A stretch of 64,000 nt of DNA from Cyclobacteriaceae bacterium. GTDB taxonomy: Bacteria > Bacteroidota > Bacteroidia > Cytophagales > Cyclobacteriaceae. Of the stretch, positions 16,309 through 25,824 are shown one piece after another. The stretch spans positions 1 to 64,000 of the forward strand of contig JALHOT010000011.1 in NCBI GenBank assembly GCA_022842845.1. Direction: 5' to 3'. The position numbers were made by a program, and so were the translations under genes. The notes under the pieces were generated by a model. That model was not told where the DNA came from, did no database searches, and worked only from the letters and a program-made list of their open reading frames with translations. Position 1 is the first letter of the stretch; each line of letters opens with the position of its first letter.

Positions 16309-17409
16309 TCAAAAACCTGTCATCACACCACCACTGCTGTCGCGATATGCTTTAGTAACTGACTTTAGTGTATTGATTTCTCCACAAACCCTTAAGGTGC
16401 CCAGCAAACCAAATACTATAGCCTCCTTGAAATTGATAATAGCTTCATCGGGAATAACGAGTTTGTTATTGTCCCCGCAGAGTTCGACCAATCGATACAA
16501 TAGAAAACTATTGAACGCACCTCCGCCTGTGATTAGTACAGATTTCTCTTTTTCCTGGCCAATGGCACGGGCAACTTGTTGGGCGATACTTTCAGTGAAA
16601 GTTCTGAGCCTGTCTTGTACAGATATTTTCTCGTTGTCAAGGAGGGGCTGAAAATGCTGCTCAAAATATTCGCGTCCCAATGATGGTTTTGTCTTATCAA
16701 GCTTATCGTACGCTTTGCTTAAAGCCCCCAACAGTTTTTCATTGATCAATCCATCAGAAGCCATCGCTCCTTCTTTATCGAATGGTTTTTTATTTTTTTG
16801 GGCTAAGTAGTTTAGTCCCATGTTTGCAAAGCAAATATCAAATGCTTTACGTTGCCCTTTTACCTCTGCAGAAAGATTGGCAATACCCCCTAGATTAAGG
16901 CAAACATCGTATGCTGAAAAAAGTAAACGATCACCAATAGGCACCAGTGGTGCTCCCTCGCCTCCCAAGGCAACATCGAGGCTTCGAAAATCCCACACAA
17001 CCGGTAATGCACTGCTTTGGTGCAAAGCATAACCATCGCCTAGCTGAAAAGTAAAGCCCTTAGCCGGTTGGTGAAATGCAGTGTGTCCATGCGAAGAGAC
17101 AAAGTCTACTTTTTTGATGGCGTTTAATTGTTTGAATTTTTTCACCTCTTCACCCAGGTATCTTCCGTAAGCACTATGCAGGATTAATAATTCTTCTGCA
17201 CTTACCCGGTGCGCATTACCAAGCAATTTTTGCCAGCTGTTACTGTAGCGGATTGTCTCACCTGCTTCAAGCGTAAAGGACCAAAATCCTTTGGCGTTTT
17301 TCGAAAAGGTGCAATAAGCAATATCAAGGCCATCTAAAGATGTGCCCGACATTAAACTGATTACTTTAAACTTGCTTTGAGAATCTTTACTTTTGGAATT
17401 GTTCTTCAT
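16309..17409 (-). CDS. anmK: Anhydro-N-acetylmuramic acid kinase
   Basis: This 366-residue ATP-dependent sugar kinase recycles peptidoglycan by turning 1,6-anhydroMurNAc into MurNAc-6-phosphate. Markers are SLMSGTSLDGLDIAYC at the N-terminus, SSHGHTAFHQPAKG at about residue 100, LNLGGIANLS and the ATPase-type ITGGGAFNSFLL. I chose the ATG at 17409 (MKNNSKSKD...) because the family begins a few residues before MSGTS. The longer frame up to 17475 would run into coaX. Only three bases separate this start codon from the coaX start on the other strand. Confidence 0.92.
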   Translation of the reverse strand: MKNNSKSKDSQSKFKVISLMSGTSLDGLDIAYCTFSKNAKGFWSFTLEAGETIRYSNSWQKLLGNAHRVSAEELLILHSAYGRYLGEEVKKFKQLNAIKKVDFVSSHGHTAFHQPAKGFTFQLGDGYALHQSSALPVVWDFRSLDVALGGEGAPLVPIGDRLLFSAYDVCLNLGGIANLSAEVKGQRKAFDICFANMGLNYLAQKNKKPFDKEGAMASDGLINEKLLGALSKAYDKLDKTKPSLGREYFEQHFQPLLDNEKISVQDRLRTFTESIAQQVARAIGQEKEKSVLITGGGAFNSFLLYRLVELCGDNNKLVIPDEAIINFKEAIVFGLLGTLRVCGEINTLKSVTKAYRDSSGGVMTGF

Positions 17410-17412
17410 GCT

Positions 17413-18135
17413 ATGAAAAATCTGGTGATTGATATCGGCAATACAAACAGCAAGGTAGGTATTTTCAATCAGCATGAATTGATAGAGGAACGTGTCTTTG
17501 TGGACGAGGACTCACTCAAGTCGTTCCTTCAGACTTGCCAGGCAGATTATTTGTTGCTGGCCTCTGTCAGTAAATCATACGATGGTTTATTGGCTTACAC
17601 GAGGCATATTCCAAGCACCTATGTTTTAGATCATACTTTACCCTTGCCGATTACCAATCTATACGCAACACCCGAAACCCTCGGAGTTGACAGGCTGGCG
17701 GGTGTTTGTGCTGCGCATGCCATATTCCCACAGTCGCCTTGCCTGGTGATTGATAGTGGTACTTGTATCACTTATGATTTTATCAATGAAAATGCTGAGT
17801 ACCTCGGAGGTGCGATTTCTCCTGGATTGCACATGCGTTTAAAGGCCATGCATACATTTACAGCCAGGCTTCCTTTGGTTGAAATCACCGGGGATATCCC
17901 TTTAGTTGGAAATAGTACGAAGAGTTGCCTCCAAAGCGGAGCCTTTAATGGTATGTTGGCCGAAATAGATGGCATAATTGAGCGTTATAAGCAGCATAAT
18001 CCCCAACTGCGCGTGATATTATGTGGTGGTGACACGCATTTTTTTGAAAACCGCCTGAAAGGGGCCATATTTGCGGTCCAAAATCTGGTTTTGAAGGGCT
18101 TAAACAGTATTTTATTACACAATGTCGGTCAGTAG
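17413..18135 (+). CDS. coaX: Type III pantothenate kinase
   Basis: This 240-residue enzyme catalyses the first step of coenzyme A synthesis. The start MKNLVIDIGNTNSKVGIF is the family's canonical N-terminal phosphate loop (D-I-G-N-T). GVDRLAGVCAAH at about residue 95, VIDSGTCITYDF and GGAISPGL follow. These place it in the ASKHA fold group, type III. The start at 17413 is preferred to an earlier in-frame one at 17377. A TACTTTTG -7 element lies at 17388-17395 inside the anmK coding region. Its 3' end overlaps the next gene by 14 bases. Confidence 0.94.
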   Translation: MKNLVIDIGNTNSKVGIFNQHELIEERVFVDEDSLKSFLQTCQADYLLLASVSKSYDGLLAYTRHIPSTYVLDHTLPLPITNLYATPETLGVDRLAGVCAAHAIFPQSPCLVIDSGTCITYDFINENAEYLGGAISPGLHMRLKAMHTFTARLPLVEITGDIPLVGNSTKSCLQSGAFNGMLAEIDGIIERYKQHNPQLRVILCGGDTHFFENRLKGAIFAVQNLVLKGLNSILLHNVGQ

Positions 18136-19399
18136 AAGCGTTTTTTTCTCTTTTTCGTTGGTTTTATTGACAGTCAGTGGTGTTTGGGGGCAGGCCGCTA
18201 AAAGTCCTTACTCCACCTTTGGTATAGGCGAAAGCTACGGCAATGCGCTGGCCAATAATCAGGGGATGGCCGGCTTGGGGCTAAGCCATCCGCAATACTG
18301 GTACTTAAATAATCAAAATCCAGCCCTATTAACTTATAACAGACTTACGGTTTTTCAGGTAGGTCTGGTGGGTGAACAACTTGATCTTTCTGACGGCAAC
18401 AACAGCGAAACCGTGCGTGGCGGTAATATGAATTACCTGGCCATAGCCTTCCCTATCAAATTTGCAAAAATCAGTACCTCGCTTGGCTTAATGCCTTATA
18501 CCAATGTTGATTTCAGACTTCGTTATGACCTGCAGGTATTTGATAATAACAATCAAGTTGTCGATACAACCACAGTAACGGAGCAGGGTACTGGCGGCTT
18601 AACTCAATTGTATTGGTCAAATGGTTTTGCCTTGCATAAAAACTTATCAGTAGGTATTAAGGCCACTTATGTTTTTGGTTCTGTCAATAATGTAACACTC
18701 AACGAAATTGATGTGGCATCGCAGCCTATACCCTTCGTGCCGGGGATAAATGAAAACACGTACTCTAAGGGCTTTTTGCTTGGTGCAGGTATTTCGTACA
18801 GTAAAGATTCATTGTTTGATGGCAGCTATCGCTTAAGCTTTGGTGCGGTTTATGATTTCAATGGCAAAATTGGTGCAGAACGCGATGTTGAGCTTTTTCG
18901 CTTAAATGGCTTAAGTAGCGATACAATAGAGTCCACTTTATTGGACAGACAGGTGGGTAAGCTTGAATTACCAGCTGGTTTTGGGGGGGGTATATCCTTC
19001 TCTAAGGAGAGAAAATGGGCCGTTGGCATCGATTATTACTATAAAGACTGGAGTACCTTCCGGTCGTTGAATGTGGCAGATGATGATTTGGGAGAAACCT
19101 GGAGATGGTCTGTAGGTGGTGAGTACACCCCTGATCTGATTTCCCTGAACTATTTAAAGCGAGTAACATACCGAGCAGGCATCAGCCAGGCCCCTTTTTT
19201 CGCGAACGGCAAAAAGGTTAATGATTTTGGCATTAATTTTGGCTTATCTCTACCAACCGGAAGATCCAGCATAGACTTGGCCTTTAAAACGGGCAGAAGA
19301 GGCAGTATTCAAGAAAATGGACTTACAGAAAATTATTTCAAAGTCTATTTAGGTGTTACCCTCAACGACCAGTGGTTTATAAAAAGAAAGTTTGATTAG
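18122..19399 (+). CDS. Outer-membrane beta-barrel protein
   Basis: This 425-residue protein has a signal peptide (cleavage near VWGQA, residue 24) and a long series of amphipathic beta strands with aromatic girdles. Examples are GIGESYGNALANNQGMAGLG, then LYWSNGFALHKNLSVGIK and a final VYLGVTLNDQWFIKRKF strand ending close to the C-terminus. The pattern resembles FadL/OMPP1-type porins, in which the substrate is usually hydrophobic. It overlaps coaX by 14 bases and is followed after 14 bases by a TPR gene. I recall the order coaX-OMP-TPR-lptC from other Bacteroidota. Confidence 0.72.
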   Translation: MSVSRSVFFSFSLVLLTVSGVWGQAAKSPYSTFGIGESYGNALANNQGMAGLGLSHPQYWYLNNQNPALLTYNRLTVFQVGLVGEQLDLSDGNNSETVRGGNMNYLAIAFPIKFAKISTSLGLMPYTNVDFRLRYDLQVFDNNNQVVDTTTVTEQGTGGLTQLYWSNGFALHKNLSVGIKATYVFGSVNNVTLNEIDVASQPIPFVPGINENTYSKGFLLGAGISYSKDSLFDGSYRLSFGAVYDFNGKIGAERDVELFRLNGLSSDTIESTLLDRQVGKLELPAGFGGGISFSKERKWAVGIDYYYKDWSTFRSLNVADDDLGETWRWSVGGEYTPDLISLNYLKRVTYRAGISQAPFFANGKKVNDFGINFGLSLPTGRSSIDLAFKTGRRGSIQENGLTENYFKVYLGVTLNDQWFIKRKFD

Positions 19400-19413
19400 T
19401 TAACGTAAAGAAG

Positions 19414-20733
19414 ATGAAAAGGAATGTTCTGAAAGTAAGCTTAATGTTTTTCTTATTGGCGGGCAGTGTAAGCTCCTTTGCTCAATGTAAGGAATGGAAA
19501 TGGCCTGAAGACAAGGCTACAGCTGAAGAGAAAAATGTTCTGTACACAGATGCCGTGAAGAATGGACATTATAAACAGGCAGTTGCCCCTCACCAATGGC
19601 TGATAACAAATGCTCCCAATCTGAATACAAGCATTTACATCAATGGTGCAGAAATGTTCGACAAGCTGGCTGATCAGGAAAAAGACCTGGTAAAGAAGCA
19701 GGTATACGTTGACTCCTTGATGATCATGTATGATATGCGCATTCAAAACTGCGGTGAAGAAAGCTCAGTCATGGCACGTAAAGCCCTGTCATTCTATAAG
19801 TTTAACATCAACAGTGCTAAAGGTGCAGAGGTACTTCCTATTATGGACAAAGCTTTTCAGTTAAATGGAAATAACATCATGGATGGCTTGCTACTCCCTT
19901 ACATGCAGGCGGTTCGTATTTCTGCTTTGAAGTACAAGAATCTTTCAGAAGACCAGATTCTGGAAAAGTATGATATGGTTAGCGCCATTGTAGATGCCAA
20001 GATTAAAAAGACACAAAGCGAGCAGAAGCCCATCGATAAGTTGAAGAAGACAAAAGATGATATTGATGCAATCTTATTAACACTTGTTAAATTTGATTGC
20101 GACCGTGTTAAATCAACGCTGGCACCTAAGTTCAAGCAAAATCCTACTGACATAGCACTAGCTAAAAAGATTTTCGGATTTATGTTGCAAGGTAAGTGTA
20201 CAGAAGATCCACTTTGGCTTGAGGCAGGTGAAGCTATCCATGCTGTAGAGAAAGACTATGGTTTAGCTAAAAACTTAGGCGTACGTTACCTGACCGGTGA
20301 TAATATTGAGAAAGCAGACTTCTACTTAAAAGAAGCTTTGGAGATTGCACCTGGTAACCCTGAAAAGGCAGAAGTATTGATTCTACAGGGAAGCATTGCT
20401 TCAAGAAAGGGTGCTAAAGGCGAAGCCCGCGAATTATTCCGTCAGGCAGCCTCTACGGATCCAAATAACAAAGAAGCTTATGAGAAGATCGGTGATCTAT
20501 ACTTCAACAGCTTTAACGATTGTAAGAAAATGGAGAACCAGGCGGATGACCGTGCTGTGTACTTAATCGCTTACGATTATTATGCAAAAGCGGGAGCTTC
20601 TCAAAAGATGGGTGCTTCTAAATCAAACTTCCCTTCTAAGGAAGATATCTTCCTGGTGAACTACTCTCAAGGCCAAAGCATCCGTGTAGGCTGTTGGATT
20701 GGCGAGAGCACAACCGTTAGAACTCGTGACTAA
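19414..20733 (+). CDS. Exported TPR-repeat protein
   Basis: This 439-residue protein has a signal peptide ending SSFAQ at about residue 24. Degenerate helical repeats are clearest in the second half (AKNLGVRYLTGDNIEKADFY, GNPEKAEVLILQGSIASRKG, ARELFRQAASTDPNNKEAYE), which fit TPR consensus spacing. It carries several Cys residues. It is probably a periplasmic scaffold working with the outer-membrane protein encoded just upstream; that is inference from gene order. It ends with a strong terminator immediately before lptC. Confidence 0.7.
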   Translation: MKRNVLKVSLMFFLLAGSVSSFAQCKEWKWPEDKATAEEKNVLYTDAVKNGHYKQAVAPHQWLITNAPNLNTSIYINGAEMFDKLADQEKDLVKKQVYVDSLMIMYDMRIQNCGEESSVMARKALSFYKFNINSAKGAEVLPIMDKAFQLNGNNIMDGLLLPYMQAVRISALKYKNLSEDQILEKYDMVSAIVDAKIKKTQSEQKPIDKLKKTKDDIDAILLTLVKFDCDRVKSTLAPKFKQNPTDIALAKKIFGFMLQGKCTEDPLWLEAGEAIHAVEKDYGLAKNLGVRYLTGDNIEKADFYLKEALEIAPGNPEKAEVLILQGSIASRKGAKGEARELFRQAASTDPNNKEAYEKIGDLYFNSFNDCKKMENQADDRAVYLIAYDYYAKAGASQKMGASKSNFPSKEDIFLVNYSQGQSIRVGCWIGESTTVRTRD

Positions 20734-20751
20734 TTTTATATAAACAAGAAG

Positions 20752-20781
20752 AGCCATCCTGCATGCAGGATGGCTTTTTTA
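20752..20781 (+). terminator. Terminator between the TPR gene and lptC
   Basis: The stem AGCCATCCT (20752-20760) pairs with AGGATGGCT (20767-20775) around GCATGC and is followed by six or more T. The ATG inside its loop (20763) opens the lptC frame but is unlikely to be used. Confidence 0.88.
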
Positions 20782-20792
20782 TTTCAATCAAT

Positions 20793-21314
20793 ATGAAATA
20801 CGCAGCCATTATTTTCTTGTTACTGATGCTATCAGCCTGCGGCAATACTGAGGTGAAGGATCCAATCATTTATGAAGGGCCTTTGCGTGAGGTGGAGAAT
20901 ATGGAATTGTTTTACAGTCAAAACAGCACTGTTAAAGTAAAAATGAAAACACCTCTGGTGCATGAATTTAAAAATAGCGACCAGGAATTCCCTAAAGGTA
21001 TTTATCTTGAATTCTACGATGCACTGGGGAATCTTGAGTCAACCCTGACAGCTAATCATGCTTTTTACTTTAAAGCAGAAAATAAATGGAGAGGTCGTGG
21101 TGATGTAGTCGTTAGAAATGTAATAAAGGAAGAGCAACTCAACACAGAAGAATTATTCTGGACGCCCTCCAACCAAAGAATATTTACGGAGAAGTTTGTC
21201 ACCATAAGGCAGCAGGGTGATGTAATTTATGGAGAGGGTATGGAGGCTAAACAAGATCTTTCAGACTTTGAAATAAAGAAAGTTACTGGTGACTTTGAGG
21301 TAAAAGAGGATTAA
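20793..21314 (+). CDS. lptC: LptC-like lipopolysaccharide export lipoprotein
   Basis: This 173-residue protein starts at the ATG at 20793, because the earlier in-frame ATG at 20763 lies inside a terminator hairpin and this one opens directly on the signal. The N-terminus (MKYAAIIFLLLMLSACG, Cys16) is a lipobox, unlike E. coli LptC, which keeps a membrane helix. The remainder is the LptC/OstA-like beta-jellyroll: YSQNSTVKVKMKTPLVHEF, YLEFYDALGNLESTLTANHA and VTGDFEV. It bridges the inner-membrane LptBFG pump and the periplasmic LPS bridge. The gene order coaX-OMP-TPR-lptC supports the call. Confidence 0.78.
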   Translation: MKYAAIIFLLLMLSACGNTEVKDPIIYEGPLREVENMELFYSQNSTVKVKMKTPLVHEFKNSDQEFPKGIYLEFYDALGNLESTLTANHAFYFKAENKWRGRGDVVVRNVIKEEQLNTEELFWTPSNQRIFTEKFVTIRQQGDVIYGEGMEAKQDLSDFEIKKVTGDFEVKED

Positions 21315-21316
21315 AA

Positions 21317-21532
21317 ATGAAACTACTGGATGTTATTTTATTGTCGGGCTCTGTGGCATTTTTTATCATGGGCCTGCACCAGATCATGAACTTTGGTTTT
21401 GCCAATGGTTACTGGGCAGTAATGGTTTCGACAGTGCTGTTTTTCATGCTTATTTACAGGCGTGTAACTGGTAAGCGCAATGAAGAGACGACCGACCCCA
21501 AGCCTTCTCATAAGAAGAAAGGTAAAAGGTAA
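21317..21532 (+). CDS. Small two-helix membrane protein
   Basis: This 71-residue protein has two predicted membrane helices (about residues 6-26 and 33-49) and a very basic soluble tail (KPSHKKKGKR). It starts 2 bases after the lptC stop codon, so it is translated from the same message. I do not recognise the family. Position suggests a link to the LPS-export or envelope genes, but nothing in the sequence proves it. Confidence 0.6.
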   Translation: MKLLDVILLSGSVAFFIMGLHQIMNFGFANGYWAVMVSTVLFFMLIYRRVTGKRNEETTDPKPSHKKKGKR

Positions 21533-21536
21533 TTAA

Positions 21537-21572
21537 TACGTCTATGAGTTAATACAATGAATCATAGACGTA
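21537..21572. terminator. Hairpin between convergent genes (weak terminator)
   Basis: A perfect 11-bp stem (21537-21547 with 21562-21572) encloses a 14-base loop between the small membrane gene and the large TPR gene. There is no continuous T-run, so it could be a weak bidirectional terminator or an mRNA-end stabiliser. Confidence 0.5.
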
Positions 21573-21577
21573 TGCTA

Positions 21578-24500
21578 TTATTTACAATAAGAATCAAGAG
21601 AGAATCTGGCCTTAGGATCTCCTAATTCGACAGCCTTACGCCAATCAGTACATGCTTTTTGCTTGTCATCTATTTGATAATAAAGATTCCCTCTTTGCTT
21701 GAAATAAGCTGCATTTTTAGGATCAATGCGAATGGCTTCATCCAAATCCGAAATAGCAGCGCCTGCGTCTTCATTGTTTGCCTTACAAGTGGCTCTGTTA
21801 TAATAAGCCAAGGCATCATCAGGGTTTAATTGTATTACACGATTGTAATCTAAAATGGCTCCTTCAAAGTCCTCAATTTCTTCTTTGATCAAAGCACGAT
21901 TGAAATAATTATCCGGATTTTTTGGGTCAAGGTTTACCGCACTGTTAAGCTCGTTCACAGCAGACTTTGTATCCTCAAGTCCCAGGTAGGCTTTGGCTTT
22001 GTCTGCAAAGAGCTGAGGAGTATTCTCACCTGCTTTCTGTGCTTCATCATAATCTTTGATAGCTTCGATGTACATTTCCTGTTCGAGGTGAACCCTTCCT
22101 CTGCGATAATAAATAGTTTTGTCTTTGATACCTGCAGCAATCACCTTATTAAGGTATTCGTTGGCGGCCACATAATTATTTCCACTGTAGTAGGCATCGG
22201 CTAGTGAGCGGTATAATTCGGGATCTGGTTTTTGTGTTAACTTTTCAACCATGCGATAATCTTTGGCCGCTTCATCATACTTTTTTGTTTTGATGAAGAG
22301 GTTACCTCTATTCTGATAGGCGGTAATAAATTCTTTATTGCTGGTTAAGGCAACATTAAAGTCTTTTAAGGCTTCAGTATAATTTTCCATGTCGTAGAAG
22401 AGTTTCCCACGATTGTTATAAAGTGCAGGATCTTTGTGACCGAGATTAACCGCCTGTGTGTAATCATCGAGGGCTGCACTTATATTTTTTAGCCAGTAGC
22501 GTGCATCGCCCCGATGAAAAAAGGCAATGGCTAGCTTAGCATCACGGTCTATAGCCAATGAAAAATCGTTTTGTGCTTCTTCATATTTTTTACCTTCAAG
22601 CTTGCAGAATCCTCGCATATCAAAGGCCAGTGCATCATTAATACCAGCGTTGATGGCCTTGTCAAGATCTTGAAGGGCATTAGAGTAATCTTTTGTGAGA
22701 AAGCGAGCTGTTCCCAGCTGGTAGTGCATGGCTGCTGTGGCTTCTCCTAACTCTATGGCCTTGGCTAAATCGCTGATAGCTTTGTCATATGTTTTAAGTT
22801 CAAAGTGGGAAGAGCCTCGGGCTGCAAAAACTTTTGCTTCTTTACCGCCCGCTTCTATGGCTTTGTTTAAGGGGTCAAGAGCACCTTTGAAATCATTGAT
22901 TTTAAATTTTGAAATGCCCAAGATGGAGAGTTCTTCGGTAGTAGCCTGCCCCCTAGATACAACGATGGCCATGTCGGCTGCTGCACCTTTAAAATCGTTG
23001 AGCGTGTACTTGGCGCGACCACGATTGTTGTAGGCCAGTGTGTACTCATTTTTAAGGCCGATAGATCGATCAAAGTCTACAATAGATTCTTGTACAAGGC
23101 CTGCATTTACTTTTGCCTTACCACGGTTATTATAAATAACTTCATCGTTTTGCCCTAAGGCAATTGCCTTATCGAATGCCTCAATACTTCCAGTAAAATT
23201 GTTTTGTTTAAAGCGACCATTGCCTGCAGCGTAGTAAACTTCTTTGCTCTGCGAACTGAGACTGATGGCTTTTTCTAGTGCCTTGAGTGCTTCCTCTTCT
23301 TTCTTAAGTTGTATGTATGAGAGCCCAAGGTTCTCGAAAGCAACAAGATCGTTTGTATTAACGGCAGTAGCTTTTTCGAGATCACTAGCGGCTGCTGCAT
23401 AATCTTTTAGCTGAAATGAAGCCTTTCCTCTCTTCTCAGGTATGCTCTCTTCTTTTTCTCCACTGGCTTCTGCAGCAGTGAGGGCCTCAACGCTACCTTT
23501 AAAATCTTTGCCATCATACCTTAAAAAGCCGACATATAGATATACTTTACCTTCTTTCACACCCGCCTTCAATGCTTTTTCCAGATAGTCTTTGGCGACT
23601 TCTTTTTTATTAACTGTGTAGTTGGCTACACCAAGCATTTTTACGAGCTCAGCTGTTTCTCCTTCTGTTGCTTTAGATTTTTCAAGATCGGTGATTGCTC
23701 CAGCAAAATCTTTGGTGTTGAATTTAGCAGTTCCACGATTGAAGTATGCTTTGCTATAATCAGGCTTAAGAAGAATGGCCTTATCAAAATCTGCGATAGA
23801 GGCAGGCATTTGATCAATATTCATTTTGGCTTTACCACGATTATTAAATACCACAGGATCTTTATCGTTTAATATGGATGCCTCCTCGTAGTATTGAATG
23901 GCTTTTGGGTAATTCTCCTTTTTGAAATTGATGTCTCCCAGATTTTTGTAGGCGTCAAAATCTCTTACCCCCATGGCTATCGCTTTTTCAAGATCAGGTT
24001 CTGCTATATCAGGCTTTTGTAAGTTGATGGCAGAAAGCCCTCTCATCAAATAAAGGTTTGCACTGCTTGCGCCTGCATTAATGGACTTGCTGATTGACTC
24101 AAAAGCACCTGTATACTCTTTGTTTTTATACTGGCATGTACCTAATTGTGTGAAAGTATCCTGATCGCTAATGCCCATGCTTACAGCAAGCGCAAGGTTC
24201 TTGGCCGACTCAGTGCAATCGCCTACCTGAGCCTGACTGAGTCCAAGCATTTTATATACCTCTTTATCTTTTAAGCCTTTGGCTAATACTTTATTCAAAG
24301 CATCTGCAGTGCCCTTATAATCTTTTAGCATGTATTTGGCAGTGCCTGTTTTTTGTAAGAAGTCAGTTTCTGTTTTACCTGCAGCAATGAGTTTATCGAA
24401 ACCTGCTGATGCTTCTTTCCAGTTTTGCAGCGCATAGTGCGTGGAGGCTCTGTTTTCAATGGCTTTGTCGTAGTCGGCATTGATACTGATGGCTTTATCA

Positions 24501-25765
24501 AAATCAGTCAGTGCATTTTTTAGATCTTGTGTATTGGCTTTTGCTTTACCACGATTATTGAAGAGTATCGGATCCTTATCGTTCAAGGCCAGCGCAGCAT
24601 CGTAGTGTTGGATGGCACTAGCAAAATCACTTTTAAGAAAGTGGATATCGGCTAAATTTTTAAAGAGATCATAGTCTTTAGCGCCCAGTGATAATGCGCT
24701 GTTATAATCTTTGGCGGCTGCATCATTGTTTTTAGTATTGAAATAAGCGTGACCACGCATGAGGAAGGCGGGCACTTCATTTACTCCTGCACTGATGGCT
24801 CTGCTCAGTGATTCAATAGCTGGCGTGTACTCTTTGTTTTTATACTGGCAGGTTCCAAGTTGATAAAACACATCTTTTTCGGTGCTGCCCATGCCGATGG
24901 CTGCACTAAGGTTCTTTTGTCCCTCTGTACAATCTCCCAAACTTTTTTGGCTCAGGCCCAGCATTTGAAAAACCATCTTGTCGCGGAGGCCTTTTGCTAT
25001 AACCTTGTTGAGTGACTCGGCAGCGCCTTTAAAGTCTTTTAATTCATATTTGGCGGTTCCTAATTTTTGAAAAAGCTCCGTTTCACTTTTGCCAGCGGCC
25101 ACAATCTTTTCAAAGTCCTCTGCACTTCCCTTCCAATCTTTTAACGCATAGCGTGTAGCGGCTCTGTTCTCAATGGCTTTGTCATAATTATTTTTTAGTT
25201 CGAGGGCTTTTTCAAAATCAGGCAATGCGTTTTGATAATCCTGTAAATTGAATTTTGCTTTACCTCGGTTATTGTAAAGTATGTGATCAGCCTTGCCGAG
25301 GGCAATGGCTTTATCGTAATTGGTAATTGCATCCTTAAAACTTTCCAGTTTAAATTTGGCATTACCGAGTGTTGCAAAAACATCAAAGTTAGCGGCACCC
25401 ATGCTGACTGCTTTCTCTAAGTCAGTAGCGGCTCCGGTGGCATCGTTTAGATTATATTTGGCTAAGCCCCTGAACTCGAAGAGATCAACCGTATTGATGC
25501 GGGCTTTAACCGCTTCATCCAAATCAAGCTTGGCTTTTTCATATTGTTGCTGTTTAGCGTAAGCAACACCTCTTTTTACAAATACTTCCTTATTGCTAAA
25601 ACCTGAGTTGATTAATTGAGTAAACTGGAGTACGGCATCATTCAGGTCGTTGGCCTCTAATTTCTTAAGTGCAGAAGCGTATTGCACTTGCATGATAGAA
25701 TCTTGCTTTTGAGCATAGAGCGTGCATGCCGATAGCAGGAGGATGACAATTGCAGAAGCCTTCAT
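21578..25765 (-). CDS. Very large exported TPR protein (about 40 repeats)
   Basis: This 1395-residue protein starts with an export signal containing LLLSACTLYAQ, which fits either a lipobox (Cys14) or cleavage at YAQ. The rest is nearly continuous 34-residue TPR units (consensus pieces such as NNRGKAK...DF.KAI), roughly 40 of them. A higher-order unit of about seven TPRs (near 238 residues) is clear: the block from YNNRGKAKFNLQDY is repeated from FNNRGKAKANTQDL with the same inserts (GDCTE, LGTCQYKNKEYT, KDWKG/QNWKE). This implies growth by block duplication. A periplasmic or surface scaffold role is plausible. Upstream lie a 39-residue peptide gene and the ECF/anti-sigma pair. Confidence 0.88.
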   Translation of the reverse strand: MKASAIVILLLSACTLYAQKQDSIMQVQYASALKKLEANDLNDAVLQFTQLINSGFSNKEVFVKRGVAYAKQQQYEKAKLDLDEAVKARINTVDLFEFRGLAKYNLNDATGAATDLEKAVSMGAANFDVFATLGNAKFKLESFKDAITNYDKAIALGKADHILYNNRGKAKFNLQDYQNALPDFEKALELKNNYDKAIENRAATRYALKDWKGSAEDFEKIVAAGKSETELFQKLGTAKYELKDFKGAAESLNKVIAKGLRDKMVFQMLGLSQKSLGDCTEGQKNLSAAIGMGSTEKDVFYQLGTCQYKNKEYTPAIESLSRAISAGVNEVPAFLMRGHAYFNTKNNDAAAKDYNSALSLGAKDYDLFKNLADIHFLKSDFASAIQHYDAALALNDKDPILFNNRGKAKANTQDLKNALTDFDKAISINADYDKAIENRASTHYALQNWKEASAGFDKLIAAGKTETDFLQKTGTAKYMLKDYKGTADALNKVLAKGLKDKEVYKMLGLSQAQVGDCTESAKNLALAVSMGISDQDTFTQLGTCQYKNKEYTGAFESISKSINAGASSANLYLMRGLSAINLQKPDIAEPDLEKAIAMGVRDFDAYKNLGDINFKKENYPKAIQYYEEASILNDKDPVVFNNRGKAKMNIDQMPASIADFDKAILLKPDYSKAYFNRGTAKFNTKDFAGAITDLEKSKATEGETAELVKMLGVANYTVNKKEVAKDYLEKALKAGVKEGKVYLYVGFLRYDGKDFKGSVEALTAAEASGEKEESIPEKRGKASFQLKDYAAAASDLEKATAVNTNDLVAFENLGLSYIQLKKEEEALKALEKAISLSSQSKEVYYAAGNGRFKQNNFTGSIEAFDKAIALGQNDEVIYNNRGKAKVNAGLVQESIVDFDRSIGLKNEYTLAYNNRGRAKYTLNDFKGAAADMAIVVSRGQATTEELSILGISKFKINDFKGALDPLNKAIEAGGKEAKVFAARGSSHFELKTYDKAISDLAKAIELGEATAAMHYQLGTARFLTKDYSNALQDLDKAINAGINDALAFDMRGFCKLEGKKYEEAQNDFSLAIDRDAKLAIAFFHRGDARYWLKNISAALDDYTQAVNLGHKDPALYNNRGKLFYDMENYTEALKDFNVALTSNKEFITAYQNRGNLFIKTKKYDEAAKDYRMVEKLTQKPDPELYRSLADAYYSGNNYVAANEYLNKVIAAGIKDKTIYYRRGRVHLEQEMYIEAIKDYDEAQKAGENTPQLFADKAKAYLGLEDTKSAVNELNSAVNLDPKNPDNYFNRALIKEEIEDFEGAILDYNRVIQLNPDDALAYYNRATCKANNEDAGAAISDLDEAIRIDPKNAAYFKQRGNLYYQIDDKQKACTDWRKAVELGDPKARFSLDSYCK

Positions 25766-25824
25766 GATATGAATGTTTAGTCTGCTAAATTATCAAAACA
25801 GACTGTTATCTGAAGGCTATCAGA

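Noticed and set aside
15331-17032. Several plus-strand frames over the amino-acid dehydrogenase and anmK
   Set aside because: They mirror the minus-strand genes, which carry full catalytic motifs; the plus frames do not.
20763-20792. Upstream ATG extending lptC by ten residues
   Set aside because: The ATG lies in the loop of a strong terminator. The ATG at 20793 opens directly on a lipobox signal.
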